From positions 21,393 through 85,392 of the forward strand of contig MKSF01000020.1 of the NCBI GenBank assembly GCA_001897155.1: a DNA stretch of 64,000 nt. Direction: 5' to 3'. The notes beneath the pieces are model-generated. The model saw only the letters and a program-made list of their open reading frames with translations, was not told the DNA's origin and did not search any database. Position 1 is the first letter of the stretch. Each line of letters starts with the position of its first letter. This DNA is from Bacteroidetes bacterium 47-18. GTDB taxonomy: Bacteria > Bacteroidota > Bacteroidia > Chitinophagales > Chitinophagaceae. The translations under genes were made by a program, and so were the position numbers. Below are positions 1 through 8,833 of the stretch, piece by piece.

Positions 1-1621
1 CTTCATTATGCTCCAGCTTATCCATCAGGTAGCGTACGCTCGTACCTTCCGGTATCCTGTACTCATTCCTGAAGCCGATCAGGGAAACAGTTATCCCCTT
101 GGAGGGCGCTTTAATCGTATAGAATTCCCGGATCTCCTCCAATACGTCATAGTCGATATACTCGGAATCGGTAGCGTCAATGACCACCGTAGCGCCGGAA
201 GGAAAGCTGTCCAGTGTCTTCTTGATGCTGCCCTTGTTCAGGAAGGAAACCTCCTGTGCCAGCTGCAGCGTGATCACGTCCTGGTTTTCCGCCTGGATAC
301 GCTTGTAATAATAGGGAATACGCGTATTGGCCCTCAGCAGGTAGAATATGCTGATCACCATACCCAGACCGACACCTTTTAAAAGCCCCAGGAAAGGCAG
401 CGCAACCGCTATGGCAGTTACAACAAACGGGATGAATTCCGTTCTTCCCACCTTATACATATGAACAAAAATAGCAGGCCGTGCCAGGCGGTATCCCGTA
501 AAGATCAGGATAGCGGCAAGGGCAGATTTGGGGATCATATTCAGGATAGAAGGAATAGCCGCCACACAGCCGAACAGTAATATGCCGTGGATAATGGTCG
601 ACATCTTGGTCCTGGCGCCCGCGTTGATATTGGCGCTGGAACGTACGATCACGGAAGTGATGGGCAGACCGCCTATCAGCCCGCTGGTGACGTTACCGAT
701 ACCCTGGGCTATAAGCTCCTTATTGCCTGAGGTGTTCCTTTTCAGCGGGTCCAGCTTATCCGTTGCCTCTATGCACAGGAGGGTCTCTATAGACGCCACT
801 ACTGCGATGATAAGGCCGTATTGCCACACCAGCGGGTTAGTAAACCCGTTGAAATCAGGGAAGGTAAACTGCGCAAAGAATTCCGATGCCGATGTAGGCA
901 CTGTCAGTTGCACCAGGTAATCATCATCCAGGTGCATCGTGCCGCTGATCCTGTGAAACAGGATGTTCAGGAGCGTACCTACTACCACTACCACCAGCCC
1001 GGCCGGCACCATCTGGAGCTTTCTGAAAGGCTTGGTAGTCCATAGAATCAGTATCCCTAGGCATACCAGCGTTATGGTAACGGCGCCCCAGTGAATATTG
1101 TCCATCAGGCCTGTCAGCAGGTTGGGGTCCATACCGCGTTCACCGTCGAACATTCCTACCCTGCCTTCCGTATAGCCCACTGCGTCCCGCAATTGCTTGA
1201 AGATAATGGTCAGGCCTATTCCCGCCAGCATACCTTCTATCACGCTGGAAGGAAAGAAATTGGCAAAAGTACCGGCCTTGGCCACGCCCAATAAAAACTG
1301 GAAAACACCGGAAAGCACTACGGCACACAAGAACACGTCAAAGGCCTTCAACTCTGTCATAGCCCCCACCACGATAGCTACAAGCCCCGCAGCAGGACCG
1401 CTGACACTGAACGTACTTTTACTGAAAAAACCAATAATAATACCCCCTATCACACCGGCAACAATGCCGGAAAATAAAGGTACCTGGTTCTCGGGAGCCA
1501 CACCCTGACCCTGGGATGCCTGGGCGATCCCAAGGCATAAAGGCAATGCTATCAGGAACACGATGAGCCCGGCCATAATATCATGTTTGGCACCGGAAAA
1601 AATGCTTTCCTTCTTATTCAT
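1..1621 (-). CDS. SulP family inorganic anion permease (3' end outside window)
   Basis: Membrane transporter of the SulP/SLC26 family, probably moving sulfate, bicarbonate or a similar anion. The minus frame is open from the ATG at 1621 to the left edge (about 540 codons). It starts MNKKESIFSGAKHDIMAGL, followed by repeated hydrophobic segments and the SulP-like stretch SGPAAGLVAIVVGAM. Near residues 335-370 there is GNVTSGLIGGLPITSVIVRSS, typical of SulP permeases. After the membrane part (from about residue 460) comes a cytoplasmic STAS-like domain containing VVIDATDSEYIDYDVLEEI, which is cut by the window edge. The substrate cannot be read from the sequence. No sulfate-assimilation genes are adjacent, although cysE-cysK lie 10 kb away. 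Family call is secure; substrate is inferred. Confidence 0.9.
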   Translation of the reverse strand, partial: MNKKESIFSGAKHDIMAGLIVFLIALPLCLGIAQASQGQGVAPENQVPLFSGIVAGVIGGIIIGFFSKSTFSVSGPAAGLVAIVVGAMTELKAFDVFLCAVVLSGVFQFLLGVAKAGTFANFFPSSVIEGMLAGIGLTIIFKQLRDAVGYTEGRVGMFDGERGMDPNLLTGLMDNIHWGAVTITLVCLGILILWTTKPFRKLQMVPAGLVVVVVGTLLNILFHRISGTMHLDDDYLVQLTVPTSASEFFAQFTFPDFNGFTNPLVWQYGLIIAVVASIETLLCIEATDKLDPLKRNTSGNKELIAQGIGNVTSGLIGGLPITSVIVRSSANINAGARTKMSTIIHGILLFGCVAAIPSILNMIPKSALAAILIFTGYRLARPAIFVHMYKVGRTEFIPFVVTAIAVALPFLGLLKGVGLGMVISIFYLLRANTRIPYYYKRIQAENQDVITLQLAQEVSFLNKGSIKKTLDSFPSGATVVIDATDSEYIDYDVLEEIREFYTIKAPSKGITVSLIGFRNEYRIPEGTSVRYLMDKLEHNE

Positions 1622-1833
1622 AGATATAAAAATTTAATACAATAATTATCAATACTAACTCAAGCGCAAACCGTTTAGTTGATCGACCAGACAGCCGTTA
1701 ACAATATTTTGGCTATAAAAAGATACAGCTTCAACATTGCCGGCTGCCGAAAAAGCGGCAGAAACGTAACATCGGGGAATACGGTAACAGATGGCGTCAT
1801 ACAGAAAATGACACCGGGAAAAGGGAAAGGGTA

Positions 1834-2133
1834 CTAACAGTTGGGAGGCATTTCCAGCACCTGGAGATGATACCACTTATGTAGCGGCTCGTCATAGCTG
1901 AAGAAACTGTGCATGACCCGGAATATAAGCGGTGTATCAATACCGGGATAAGAGTAGTGCAGGTAAGCCGCGAACAGCTTTGCCTCCTCCTCTATCATAT
2001 TGCTGGTAGTTTCCTGAAGATCCTCCGTCATTTGCTGCTGTATGGCGATATCGCTGTCCGTACCGTTGCTCACAGGCAGGAACGGAATGGTCATTATAAA
2101 AATGAACAAAACAGCCATGATCTTATTCAGCAT
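1834..2133 (-). CDS. small secreted hypothetical protein
   Basis: About 99 residues if translation starts at the ATG at 2133. I prefer this to the upstream ATG at 2187 because it gives an N-terminal hydrophobic signal-like segment (MLNKIMAVLFIFIMTIPFLP). The rest is acidic and helical (IQQQMTEDLQETTSNMIEEEAKLF), then ends in an aromatic-rich tail finishing MPPNC. I do not recognise a family. It lies upstream of the SulP gene on the same strand with a gap of about 210 bases, so co-transcription is possible but not shown. It could be a small exported protein or a chance ORF. Confidence 0.45.
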   Translation of the reverse strand: MLNKIMAVLFIFIMTIPFLPVSNGTDSDIAIQQQMTEDLQETTSNMIEEEAKLFAAYLHYSYPGIDTPLIFRVMHSFFSYDEPLHKWYHLQVLEMPPNC

Positions 2134-2434
2134 AATCCGAAAGGCATTAAAGAGTTCCAAAGATAATTTTGAAACGCCTAAAATCAAAATATTTATTTAC
2201 AATTAATAATTAATTAAAACCTATGTTCTTTCATGACATCCGGTTATAAAAAGTTATCAATCAGCAGATTTGATATTCCCTGCCTGTCCCTGTAACAGCC
2301 TGATGCGCAGGCGGCGGAACGGAATGCCGTTCATTGCTCCGTAAAAGAAGCGCGCATAATATAATGCCTGCCGTATGGCCTACCACATCCAATAACTTCG
2401 TAATTTCGCGTTTTTACATCAACAGAACGTCCTT

Positions 2435-3769
2435 ATGGAATTTGAGTATAAAGGTTTAGAACGTATTTTAGAATATCTGGAGATCAGCGACCTGAATGAT
2501 ATGCAGAAGGCATGTATAACAGCCTGCCGCACCCATCCCAATGTACAACTGCTCTCTCCTACCGGCTCCGGTAAGACGCTGGCATTTTTGCTGAGCCTGC
2601 TGGAGCGGCTGGATGCCGGCAATACCGCCACCACCCAGGCCATGATCATCGTGCCGTCCCGTGAGCTGGCCCAGCAGATAGACCAGGTATTCCGCTCGCT
2701 GCGCACGGGTCTGAAGCTGACCTTATGCTACGGCGGACACAAAAGAGAGATAGAAGAGAACAACCTCATACAGCCCCCGGCAGTGATCATAGGAACACCC
2801 GGCAGGCTGGGCGACCATATCAGGAGGAATAATATCACGACAGCGTCCATCCATACCCTGATACTGGATGAATTTGACAAGACCCTGGAAGCGGGCTTCC
2901 AGGAAGAGGTGCAGTTCATTACGGACAGCCTCACGGCCGTGCAGCAACGAATACTTACTTCCGCTACTACAGCCGTACCGGTACCGGAGTTCCTGAATTT
3001 CGATCCATCCGTCACTATCAACTTCCTGCCGGAAGCCCCCGGTGAAAAGCAGGCGCTGGACCTGAAATACGTGGTATCGGAAGATACGCTCAAAGCGCAG
3101 ACCATCGTTAAGCTCATCTGTCATCTCGGCAGCCGGCCTACCATTATATTCTGCAACCAGCGGGACAGCGTGGAGCTCGTGTCGCAGGCTATCAAAGATT
3201 TAGGCATACCCTGTGTATATTACCATGGGCAGATGGAGCAGCGGGACCGTGACGCAGCCCTTTGTAAATTCCGGAACGGCACTTCCCTGATCCTGGTGAC
3301 TACCGATATCGCCGCCAGGGGACTTGATATTCCGCACATACGGTATATCATTCATTATAACCTGCCGCCCAACGAGGAGAGCTTCATCCACCGGAACGGG
3401 AGAACAGCACGTATGGAAGCATCGGGAACCGCCATACTGGTATTAAGCCCCAAGGAATACCTGCCACCTTACACCACCGACAGTGACATTGAAAAGATCA
3501 CGCTGGCGGATGATTACACCTTACCCGACAAGCCCAAATGGGTCACCCTGTATATGCCTTTAGGCAAAAAGAACAAGATCAGCAAGGGCGATATCGCCGG
3601 CTTCCTGATCAACCAGGGCAAAATGCGGGCGGAAGATATCGGCATCATAGAAGTGAAGGACTTCAGCGCCTTTATCGCCGTGCGGAGAACCAAAGCTACC
3701 CACCTGATCCACGAGACCAGGGAAGCCCGGATCAAAAATAAAAAGGCAAAGCTGGAATTTGCCAAATAG
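2435..3769 (+). CDS. DEAD-box RNA helicase, DbpA-like
   Basis: ATP-dependent RNA helicase of 444 residues, probably acting in ribosome assembly or RNA remodelling. Visible motifs are Walker A SPTGSGKT at 41-48, PSRELAQ near 74-80, TPGRL near 121-125, the Walker B box as DEFD at 145-148 (not canonical DEAD), SAT at 176-178 and HRNGRTAR in the second RecA domain. From about residue 375 there is a C-terminal segment (KGDIAGFLINQGKMRAEDIG, then IEVKDFSAFIAV) resembling the DbpA RNA-binding domain that targets 23S rRNA in characterised relatives. A strong terminator follows. The gene is monocistronic. Family call is secure; the rRNA target is inferred from the C-terminal domain. Confidence 0.93.
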   Translation: MEFEYKGLERILEYLEISDLNDMQKACITACRTHPNVQLLSPTGSGKTLAFLLSLLERLDAGNTATTQAMIIVPSRELAQQIDQVFRSLRTGLKLTLCYGGHKREIEENNLIQPPAVIIGTPGRLGDHIRRNNITTASIHTLILDEFDKTLEAGFQEEVQFITDSLTAVQQRILTSATTAVPVPEFLNFDPSVTINFLPEAPGEKQALDLKYVVSEDTLKAQTIVKLICHLGSRPTIIFCNQRDSVELVSQAIKDLGIPCVYYHGQMEQRDRDAALCKFRNGTSLILVTTDIAARGLDIPHIRYIIHYNLPPNEESFIHRNGRTARMEASGTAILVLSPKEYLPPYTTDSDIEKITLADDYTLPDKPKWVTLYMPLGKKNKISKGDIAGFLINQGKMRAEDIGIIEVKDFSAFIAVRRTKATHLIHETREARIKNKKAKLEFAK

Positions 3770-3798
3770 CAGGCAGCCAGCTTATAAGATATCACAGC

Positions 3799-3834
3799 AT
3801 TGCAGGCCCTTGATTACAGGCCTGCATTTTTTTT
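3799..3834 (+). terminator. intrinsic terminator after the helicase gene
   Basis: Perfect stem TGCAGGCC/GGCCTGCA (3801-3808 with 3819-3826), a 10-nt loop and then eight T residues. It sits 30 bases after the helicase stop. Confidence 0.9.
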
Positions 3835-3892
3835 AGACTATATCTAGGAAACCAAACCATTATAAGCTGCAAATTATGATAAAAAATTCCCC

Positions 3893-4012
3893 TTACATCT
3901 GTCCGGAAGGACCGACACCTTCAGTTCCTTTATAGTAAAGAGGTCTGTGACCCGCAGGCAGGGCACTGCTCAGCGAAGCGTATCCTTAATAAGAAGCAGA
4001 TAGTCACTATTT
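3893..4012. repeat. dispersed intergenic repeat, copy 1 of 3
   Basis: This stretch resembles 10628-10735 and 13812-13955. All contain a variant of CATCCGTCCGGAATGRCCGGCA, then a short hairpin-forming segment, then CTGACCC. Copies 1 and 3 also share TCAGCGAAGCG followed by a TAATAA stretch. It lies between the helicase terminator and the cobalamin riboswitch promoter. It is a diverged non-coding repeat family of unknown role. Confidence 0.55.
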
Positions 4013-4042
4013 GTTTACCCGTAAATATCTTTTTCCTATCCT

Positions 4043-4073
4043 GTTGTTTACCGCCGTATTTTACCTACTTTTG
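4043..4073 (+). promoter_or_regulatory. Bacteroidota-type promoter for the first cobalamin riboswitch
   Basis: A TTG at 4044-4046, a 19-nt spacer and TACTTTTG (TAnnTTTG) at 4066-4073 match the Bacteroidota -33/-7 consensus. Transcription would begin near 4080, exactly where the riboswitch aptamer begins. Confidence 0.75.
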
Positions 4074-4079
4074 CACCGC

Positions 4080-4247
4080 TGAAGGTTTCTTTTCAGAAGA
4101 ATTAATAGGGAAACCCGTGTAAATCGGGTGCTGTTCCCGCAACTGTAACATCCAGTTTGTAAAGGTGTATCGACATGCCACTGTCTCAGGTCTCCCCGAC
4201 CGGATGGGAAGGTGATACACCCGGATGAAGCCAGGAGACCTGCCTTT
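4080..4247 (+). promoter_or_regulatory. cobalamin riboswitch 1
   Basis: Class-typical conserved blocks occur in order. These are the 5' GAAGGTTTC, then GGGAAACCCGTGTAAATCGGG with CTGTTCCCGCAACTGTAA, then GGATGGGAAGG, and finally the B12 box AGCCAGGAGACCTGCC at 4229-4244. In this RNA family cobalamin binding lowers expression of the downstream gene. Here that is the secreted propeller protein beginning at 4373, so it should be made when cobalamin is scarce. Confidence 0.93.
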
Positions 4248-4372
4248 CGCGATATATTAAATGTTTTCGGAGAAAAAACATCATATAGTTATGGACCGCG
4301 CTTCCAGGTCGTACATCGCTGTATCATATTGTAACTCCGTTATTTTTTGTCAACCAAACTCAACAATTTACA

Positions 4373-6148
4373 ATGAGAAAATTACTTCTCTTAGGCCTTG
4401 CCATGTGCAGCATCCAGTACGTCCGGGCTCAATCCAAAAGCTATAATATCACAATTATAGCGGAAGGCAATTTCGGAACTCCCAACGGGGACATTTACAA
4501 AGTGTCCAGGCAGGTGAATGCCCCACCCGTAAAAACAGGTCCTGCTTACCAGACAGCCAACGGAACTACAGGCATCGATGTGCTGCAGGATTTTGAATAT
4601 TTCGGCAACAGGGCTGTGCTTTGCGGTAAAGGCAGCAATCCCGTAAAAATGGCGATTGTCAATTTCCCGGGCTATGACAGCGTGATCACCTTTGACAACA
4701 ATACTTTCGGGGCGGGCATACAAACCATCGGCAAAGCCAGCAATACCAAAGTGTATGTCAGCGGAGCCGGCAGCAGCGCTTACCGGATGATAGACCTTAC
4801 CAATAATACCGTCAATGCCATTACCGACCCGAACAGCCAGTTAAGCGGCACTGCCAGCTATATGGTGCCGGCCAACGGATTTATTTATATAGCCACAGGC
4901 TCCAAGATAGTGAAGGTAGACACGCTGACCAATACGGCTACCGCCACCATTCAGCCCGGTCTCGGCACTATCGCGGGTATGGTAGCAGACCCTGTAAGGA
5001 ACTGCATCTGGATCCTGGGGAAAGCTTCCAATGTATCGGCATTGATGAAGCTGGAGCCTAATAATAATGATTTCCAGCATGCGCCTGTTGCGCTAACCGG
5101 CATTACCAATGCGAAGCTGCTGAGGTACGGTGCCGATAAGCTGTATTTCGTCTCGGGGCTGAACGTGCATACCTACAGTATCAGCAACCCCGTCATTCCC
5201 GTACCGGCCGTTTATACCACTACCCTGAACGGCAACAGCTTCAGCATTTTTTATGGCAGGGCCTTCGCCGTTGATGCCGTAAACGGTGATTTCGCCATTG
5301 CCAGCGCCGGTAACTTCAGCCAGCCTTCCACTTATGAGATCGTAGACGGCACCACCTATACACTCATTGATACCGGCTCCGTGGACGGCCGCATCGTGAA
5401 TAAGCTTTTCCTGAACACCTCCAGCCCCAAAATACCTTCCTGGGATACTACCGCCCTTGAGAATGTGTATGCCCAGTGCGACACCACCCTTACGGAGATA
5501 CCTAAAGCCTATTTTGACGATATTTATTATTCTGCAACCACCACCGGCTCCCTGACATTCCGGACGCAGGGCAGTCACCCTATCATATGGGAATTCAATA
5601 ACGGGAATATGACCGTCAGCCAACTGCAGGAAGTGATCATAGAGGATACTATCGCACCCGTACCTGATGTAGCAGCGCTGGCCGACCTCACGGAAAATTG
5701 TCCTTATACCCTGACCGCTCCTACGGCAAGCGATAATTGTGCAGGCGCCATTACCGGAACGACCCCTGTCATGACCTTTACCGAGGGCGGTACCTATACT
5801 GTGCTCTGGACCTACAGGGATGCCGGGGGCAATAGCGTCACCCAGGCCCAGAAGGTGACCATCCAATGCGATGAGACCAATGTTCCGCACCTGAGCACCG
5901 GCAGCATCAGCATCTACCCGAACCCGGCGCAGGATCAGCTTACTGTCAGCCTGAAAGATCATCATTCCGTCAGCGGCTATACATTCTGCATTACGGATAT
6001 GCTGGGTAAAATCATGATGCAGGGTGATGTGCTTTCCGCACTTCAGACGATCGATATCAGCCAGCTGCAGGCGGGCTTATATCAACTGACGATCCAGTCA
6101 CCCGGAACAGGCGCCTCCTTTGCCCGGAAGGTGGTAATCACCCGGTAA
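4373..6148 (+). CDS. secreted DUF5074/YncE-like beta-propeller protein with T9SS sorting domain
   Basis: A 591-residue exported protein. It has a short signal peptide (MRKLLLLGLAMCSIQYVRAQ), then about 330 residues of repetitive beta-propeller-like sequence beginning ITIIAEGNFGTPNGDIYKV, as in DUF5074/YncE proteins. Two Ig/HYR-like modules follow (one contains DNCAGAITGTTPVMTFTEGG). The T9SS type A sorting domain is at about 515-591 (SISIYPNPAQDQLTVSL ... GLYQLTIQS). The gene sits directly under a cobalamin riboswitch. BtuG of Bacteroides is a cell-surface YncE-like propeller that binds B12 tightly, so a surface cobalamin-binding role is plausible. Unlike BtuG, this protein is routed by T9SS rather than by a lipid anchor. 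Function is inferred from fold and riboswitch. Confidence 0.8.
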   Translation: MRKLLLLGLAMCSIQYVRAQSKSYNITIIAEGNFGTPNGDIYKVSRQVNAPPVKTGPAYQTANGTTGIDVLQDFEYFGNRAVLCGKGSNPVKMAIVNFPGYDSVITFDNNTFGAGIQTIGKASNTKVYVSGAGSSAYRMIDLTNNTVNAITDPNSQLSGTASYMVPANGFIYIATGSKIVKVDTLTNTATATIQPGLGTIAGMVADPVRNCIWILGKASNVSALMKLEPNNNDFQHAPVALTGITNAKLLRYGADKLYFVSGLNVHTYSISNPVIPVPAVYTTTLNGNSFSIFYGRAFAVDAVNGDFAIASAGNFSQPSTYEIVDGTTYTLIDTGSVDGRIVNKLFLNTSSPKIPSWDTTALENVYAQCDTTLTEIPKAYFDDIYYSATTTGSLTFRTQGSHPIIWEFNNGNMTVSQLQEVIIEDTIAPVPDVAALADLTENCPYTLTAPTASDNCAGAITGTTPVMTFTEGGTYTVLWTYRDAGGNSVTQAQKVTIQCDETNVPHLSTGSISIYPNPAQDQLTVSLKDHHSVSGYTFCITDMLGKIMMQGDVLSALQTIDISQLQAGLYQLTIQSPGTGASFARKVVITR

Positions 6149-6185
6149 CCGGGACCCAATCACAGCAAAGCGGCTATAAAAGCAC

Positions 6186-6281
6186 TTTTATTGTCACTTG
6201 GAGTTTACCGAAATGTGATATAATAAACAACCCTGTCATATCGATCTCAACCGGGATATTGACAGGGTTGTTTACTTTTAC
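6186..6281. repeat. two-hairpin intergenic repeat, copy A
   Basis: A segment of about 96 bases whose close relative is at 50898-50998. The main hairpin has a 14-bp stem AAACAACCCTGTCA/TGACAGGGTTGTTT (6225-6238 with 6260-6273) that continues for 4 bp after one bulged base. A weaker hairpin with TTGTCAC and ATGTGATA arms precedes it. It follows the propeller gene, is followed by a T-rich stretch, and may double as a terminator. Confidence 0.8.
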
Positions 6282-6421
6282 ACAGCCTTTTTGTTTCAAT
6301 ACCAACCGGGCCAAATGGACACTCATCGCTGCACAGCCGCCGTTCGGCGAAAATTCAGCACTGCAATGTTATAATTCCGCATATTATCAATAAATTGCAA
6401 TACCAGATCGACAATAAGCTT

Positions 6422-7402
6422 ATGACGGAACAACAGAATACCTCTAACGGCAGCCCTTCTGCCTACCAGTCCATACAGGCGCTTATAACCAATATCGAAC
6501 AGGTTATAAAAGGCAAAAAAGACAAAATAGAGCTGGTGCTCACCTGTCTCCTGGCAGAAGGCCACATCCTGATAGAAGATAATCCCGGAACAGGCAAAAC
6601 GGTGCTGGCCCGCGCGTTGGCCAACAGTATCCGGCCGGAAACCACTACCGCCTTCAAAAGGGTGCAGTTCACGCCCGACCTGCTGCCCATGGACCTGCTC
6701 GGCACCCACATCTTCGATGAGGCCGCCAAAGAGTTCATCTTTAAGAAAGGTCCCCTGTTCTGTAATATCCTGCTGGCAGACGAGATCAACCGCGCATCGC
6801 CGAAAGTACAGAGCGCATTGCTGGAGTGTATGGCAGAAGGCCAGATAACTTCCGGAGATACCACCTATCTCCTGGAAGATGTGTTCTTTACCATCGCTAC
6901 ACAGAATCCCATTGAAATGGAGGGCACTTATCCACTGCCTGCCGCGCAGCTGGACCGTTTTTCCATGAAGATTTACTTCGGCTATGTGGACGAGGCTACC
7001 GAAATGGATATTTACAGCAATTACCGGGATATACATCATTACCTGAAAGCGGCAGAGCCTGTTATTTCCATCGAGGAGATTAGGCAACTGCGAGAGGCTG
7101 CTCACCAGGTAACCGTACACCCTGAGCTCATCCGGTCGGTAACCCATATAATCCGCGCCACCAGAGATACCAAAGATATTACGCTGGGCGCCTCCACAAG
7201 GGCAGGCATCGCCCTGATGAAATGCCTCCGCGCCTACGCGCTTATTCAGGGCAGGAATTACGTTGTGGAAGATGACCTGAACGTGCTGGCTCCGCATGTA
7301 TTACAGCACCGGATCATTTACAGCAATACCACAGCCGCCCGGAACTGGCTGCAGCAGACCATACAAACGGAGCTGGAACGCTTAAGAAAAGTAAAATTAT
7401 AA
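6422..7402 (+). CDS. MoxR-family AAA+ ATPase
   Basis: A 326-residue MoxR/RavA-type AAA+ ATPase. The start at 6422 (MTEQQNTSNG) is preferred to the ATG at 6395. Motifs are Walker A DNPGTGKTVLARAL near residues 53-66, Walker B ILLADEINRASPKVQ near 116-130, and the sensor-1 element ATQNP. A C-terminal lid domain follows. MoxR proteins are thought to act as chaperones that insert cofactors or activate complexes, and are usually encoded beside DUF58/VWA-domain genes. No such partner is present here. The next gene, 4 bases downstream, encodes a GIN-domain lipoprotein, so the two are probably co-transcribed. Family certain, client unknown. Confidence 0.92.
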   Translation: MTEQQNTSNGSPSAYQSIQALITNIEQVIKGKKDKIELVLTCLLAEGHILIEDNPGTGKTVLARALANSIRPETTTAFKRVQFTPDLLPMDLLGTHIFDEAAKEFIFKKGPLFCNILLADEINRASPKVQSALLECMAEGQITSGDTTYLLEDVFFTIATQNPIEMEGTYPLPAAQLDRFSMKIYFGYVDEATEMDIYSNYRDIHHYLKAAEPVISIEEIRQLREAAHQVTVHPELIRSVTHIIRATRDTKDITLGASTRAGIALMKCLRAYALIQGRNYVVEDDLNVLAPHVLQHRIIYSNTTAARNWLQQTIQTELERLRKVKL

Positions 7403-7406
7403 TATC

Positions 7407-8144
7407 ATGAAAATAAATGTACTATACATACTGCTGGCTGCAATGGTGGGTATCAGCAGTTGCGACCTCCGTAACAATACCATTACCGGGAACGGCGTCA
7501 AAGTAACCGATACGCTCGGTGACCCGTCCTGGAAAGTGGAAGGCATTGTAGTCAACGCCCTGTGCAATGTAGAGATTTACCCGTCCGAAACAACCCTGGT
7601 CACTGTATCCGGTGACGAGAACCTCTTGCCAATGCTGGAGTTCAGCTATAGCGATAATATCCTGAACATTACACAGAAGGAAAAAACCTCCTTCTTCACC
7701 TCCTTTACGTCCGAACTGGGAACTGTGAAGATCTATATGCCCATGATCCGGCAACTGGAGCTTGCCGGCGTAGGGTCCATCACTACCCAGGCTCCTATTC
7801 CCGGTACGGAAACAGTAACCGTTTCCAATTCCGGGGTGGGCAGCATCGAAGCAGCGTTTCAAACGAAATCTCTTATCATTAACCAGAGCGGATCGGGCAG
7901 TATCAGCATAGCAGGCACCGCCGACCATATCACGGCCCGTCAGTCCGGCGTAGGCAATATCAACGTTGCCGATATCAAGGCACTGACCGGCGCCTTCACA
8001 CTCACAGGGGCAGGCGGTATTGAAGCCGATATAGCTGACAGTGTCGATGCCTCCATTTCCGGGATAGGCGGCATTACCTTATCCAGGCAGCCCGTACACC
8101 TGAATAAAAAGGTCAGCGGTATCGGTAATATTGATATACGATAG
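7407..8144 (+). CDS. GIN-domain (DUF2807) lipoprotein
   Basis: A 245-residue predicted lipoprotein. The signal peptide ends in the lipobox GISSC, with Cys near residue 19, followed by DLRN. The body is a repetitive beta-solenoid-like sequence with recurring SGVGSIE, SGSGSISIAG, SGVGNINV and SGIGGITL units, the hallmark of head-GIN/DUF2807 proteins of Bacteroidota. Their biochemical role is not known. It starts 4 bases after the MoxR stop, which indicates a shared transcript. Confidence 0.85.
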   Translation: MKINVLYILLAAMVGISSCDLRNNTITGNGVKVTDTLGDPSWKVEGIVVNALCNVEIYPSETTLVTVSGDENLLPMLEFSYSDNILNITQKEKTSFFTSFTSELGTVKIYMPMIRQLELAGVGSITTQAPIPGTETVTVSNSGVGSIEAAFQTKSLIINQSGSGSISIAGTADHITARQSGVGNINVADIKALTGAFTLTGAGGIEADIADSVDASISGIGGITLSRQPVHLNKKVSGIGNIDIR

Positions 8145-8164
8145 CTTTTCTCAACCTGAAACAC

Positions 8165-8716
8165 TTGGACGAAGCACTTATCATAGCACATACCCGGCAG
8201 TGGCTGAAGGAGATCGTGATCGGGCTTAATTTCTGCCCCTTTGCCAACCAGCCTTTTATACGTGACCAGGTCAGGTACCGTGTGGTCAGCGGCATACCCC
8301 TGCGCGCACTGGACCAGGTCATCACGGAAGAATGCAGGTACCTGGCTCAGCACCCGGAAACCGAAACCACCCTGATCATACTGGCGGACCTGCTGCAAAG
8401 CTTCAGCGCTTTCAATACCTATATCAAAAATGCCGGTAAATTACTGGAGCGAAAGCAGCTTATCCGGGATTACCAGCTGGCCCATTTTCACCCGGATTAT
8501 GTATTTGCGCAGCACACCAGGGAAGATGCCGCCAATTATACGAACCGGTCACCCTATCCTGTCCTGCATATCATCCGGCAGCAAAGCATCACGGAAGCGC
8601 TTAAAAAAATGCCCGGCCACCGCGAAATACCCGAAGCGAATATCCATACCGCCCGGGAAGCCGGCAAGGATTTTTTCCGGGAATTTCTCCGGTCGCTTAC
8701 CGGAACAGACAGGTAG
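8165..8716 (+). CDS. DUF1415 family protein
   Basis: A 183-residue protein opening with HTRQWLKEIVIGLNFCPFANQPF, the characteristic N-terminal block of DUF1415, and containing a later block YNRSPYPVLHIIR-like (TNRSPYPVLHIIRQQS). No ATG is available near the expected start, so the TTG at 8165 is used. It is 20 bases after the GIN gene, so it may extend that operon. The function of the family is not established. Confidence 0.8.
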   Translation: MDEALIIAHTRQWLKEIVIGLNFCPFANQPFIRDQVRYRVVSGIPLRALDQVITEECRYLAQHPETETTLIILADLLQSFSAFNTYIKNAGKLLERKQLIRDYQLAHFHPDYVFAQHTREDAANYTNRSPYPVLHIIRQQSITEALKKMPGHREIPEANIHTAREAGKDFFREFLRSLTGTDR

Positions 8717-8833
8717 CGTATACCATTCCCATAGTCTTTTGCCGGGCCTGGCGCTATTGCCACTTACGAAAACAACCGTTATCTTTACAGGAGCCCGGCG
8801 GGGCAATACACTATCATAAAATGTCGGCTCATT

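Noticed and set aside
1655..1876. 73-codon minus-strand ORF next to the SulP gene
   Set aside because: Overlaps the end of the better small ORF and has no signal, domain or promoter.
3200..3391. Antisense ORF inside the helicase gene
   Set aside because: One of many short shadows; no domain and no independent signals.
5093..5965. 290-codon minus-strand ORF
   Set aside because: Shadow of the DUF5074 propeller gene, glycine/isoleucine-rich by reverse codon bias.
6323..7297. 324-codon minus-strand ORF
   Set aside because: Shadow of the MoxR ATPase gene.
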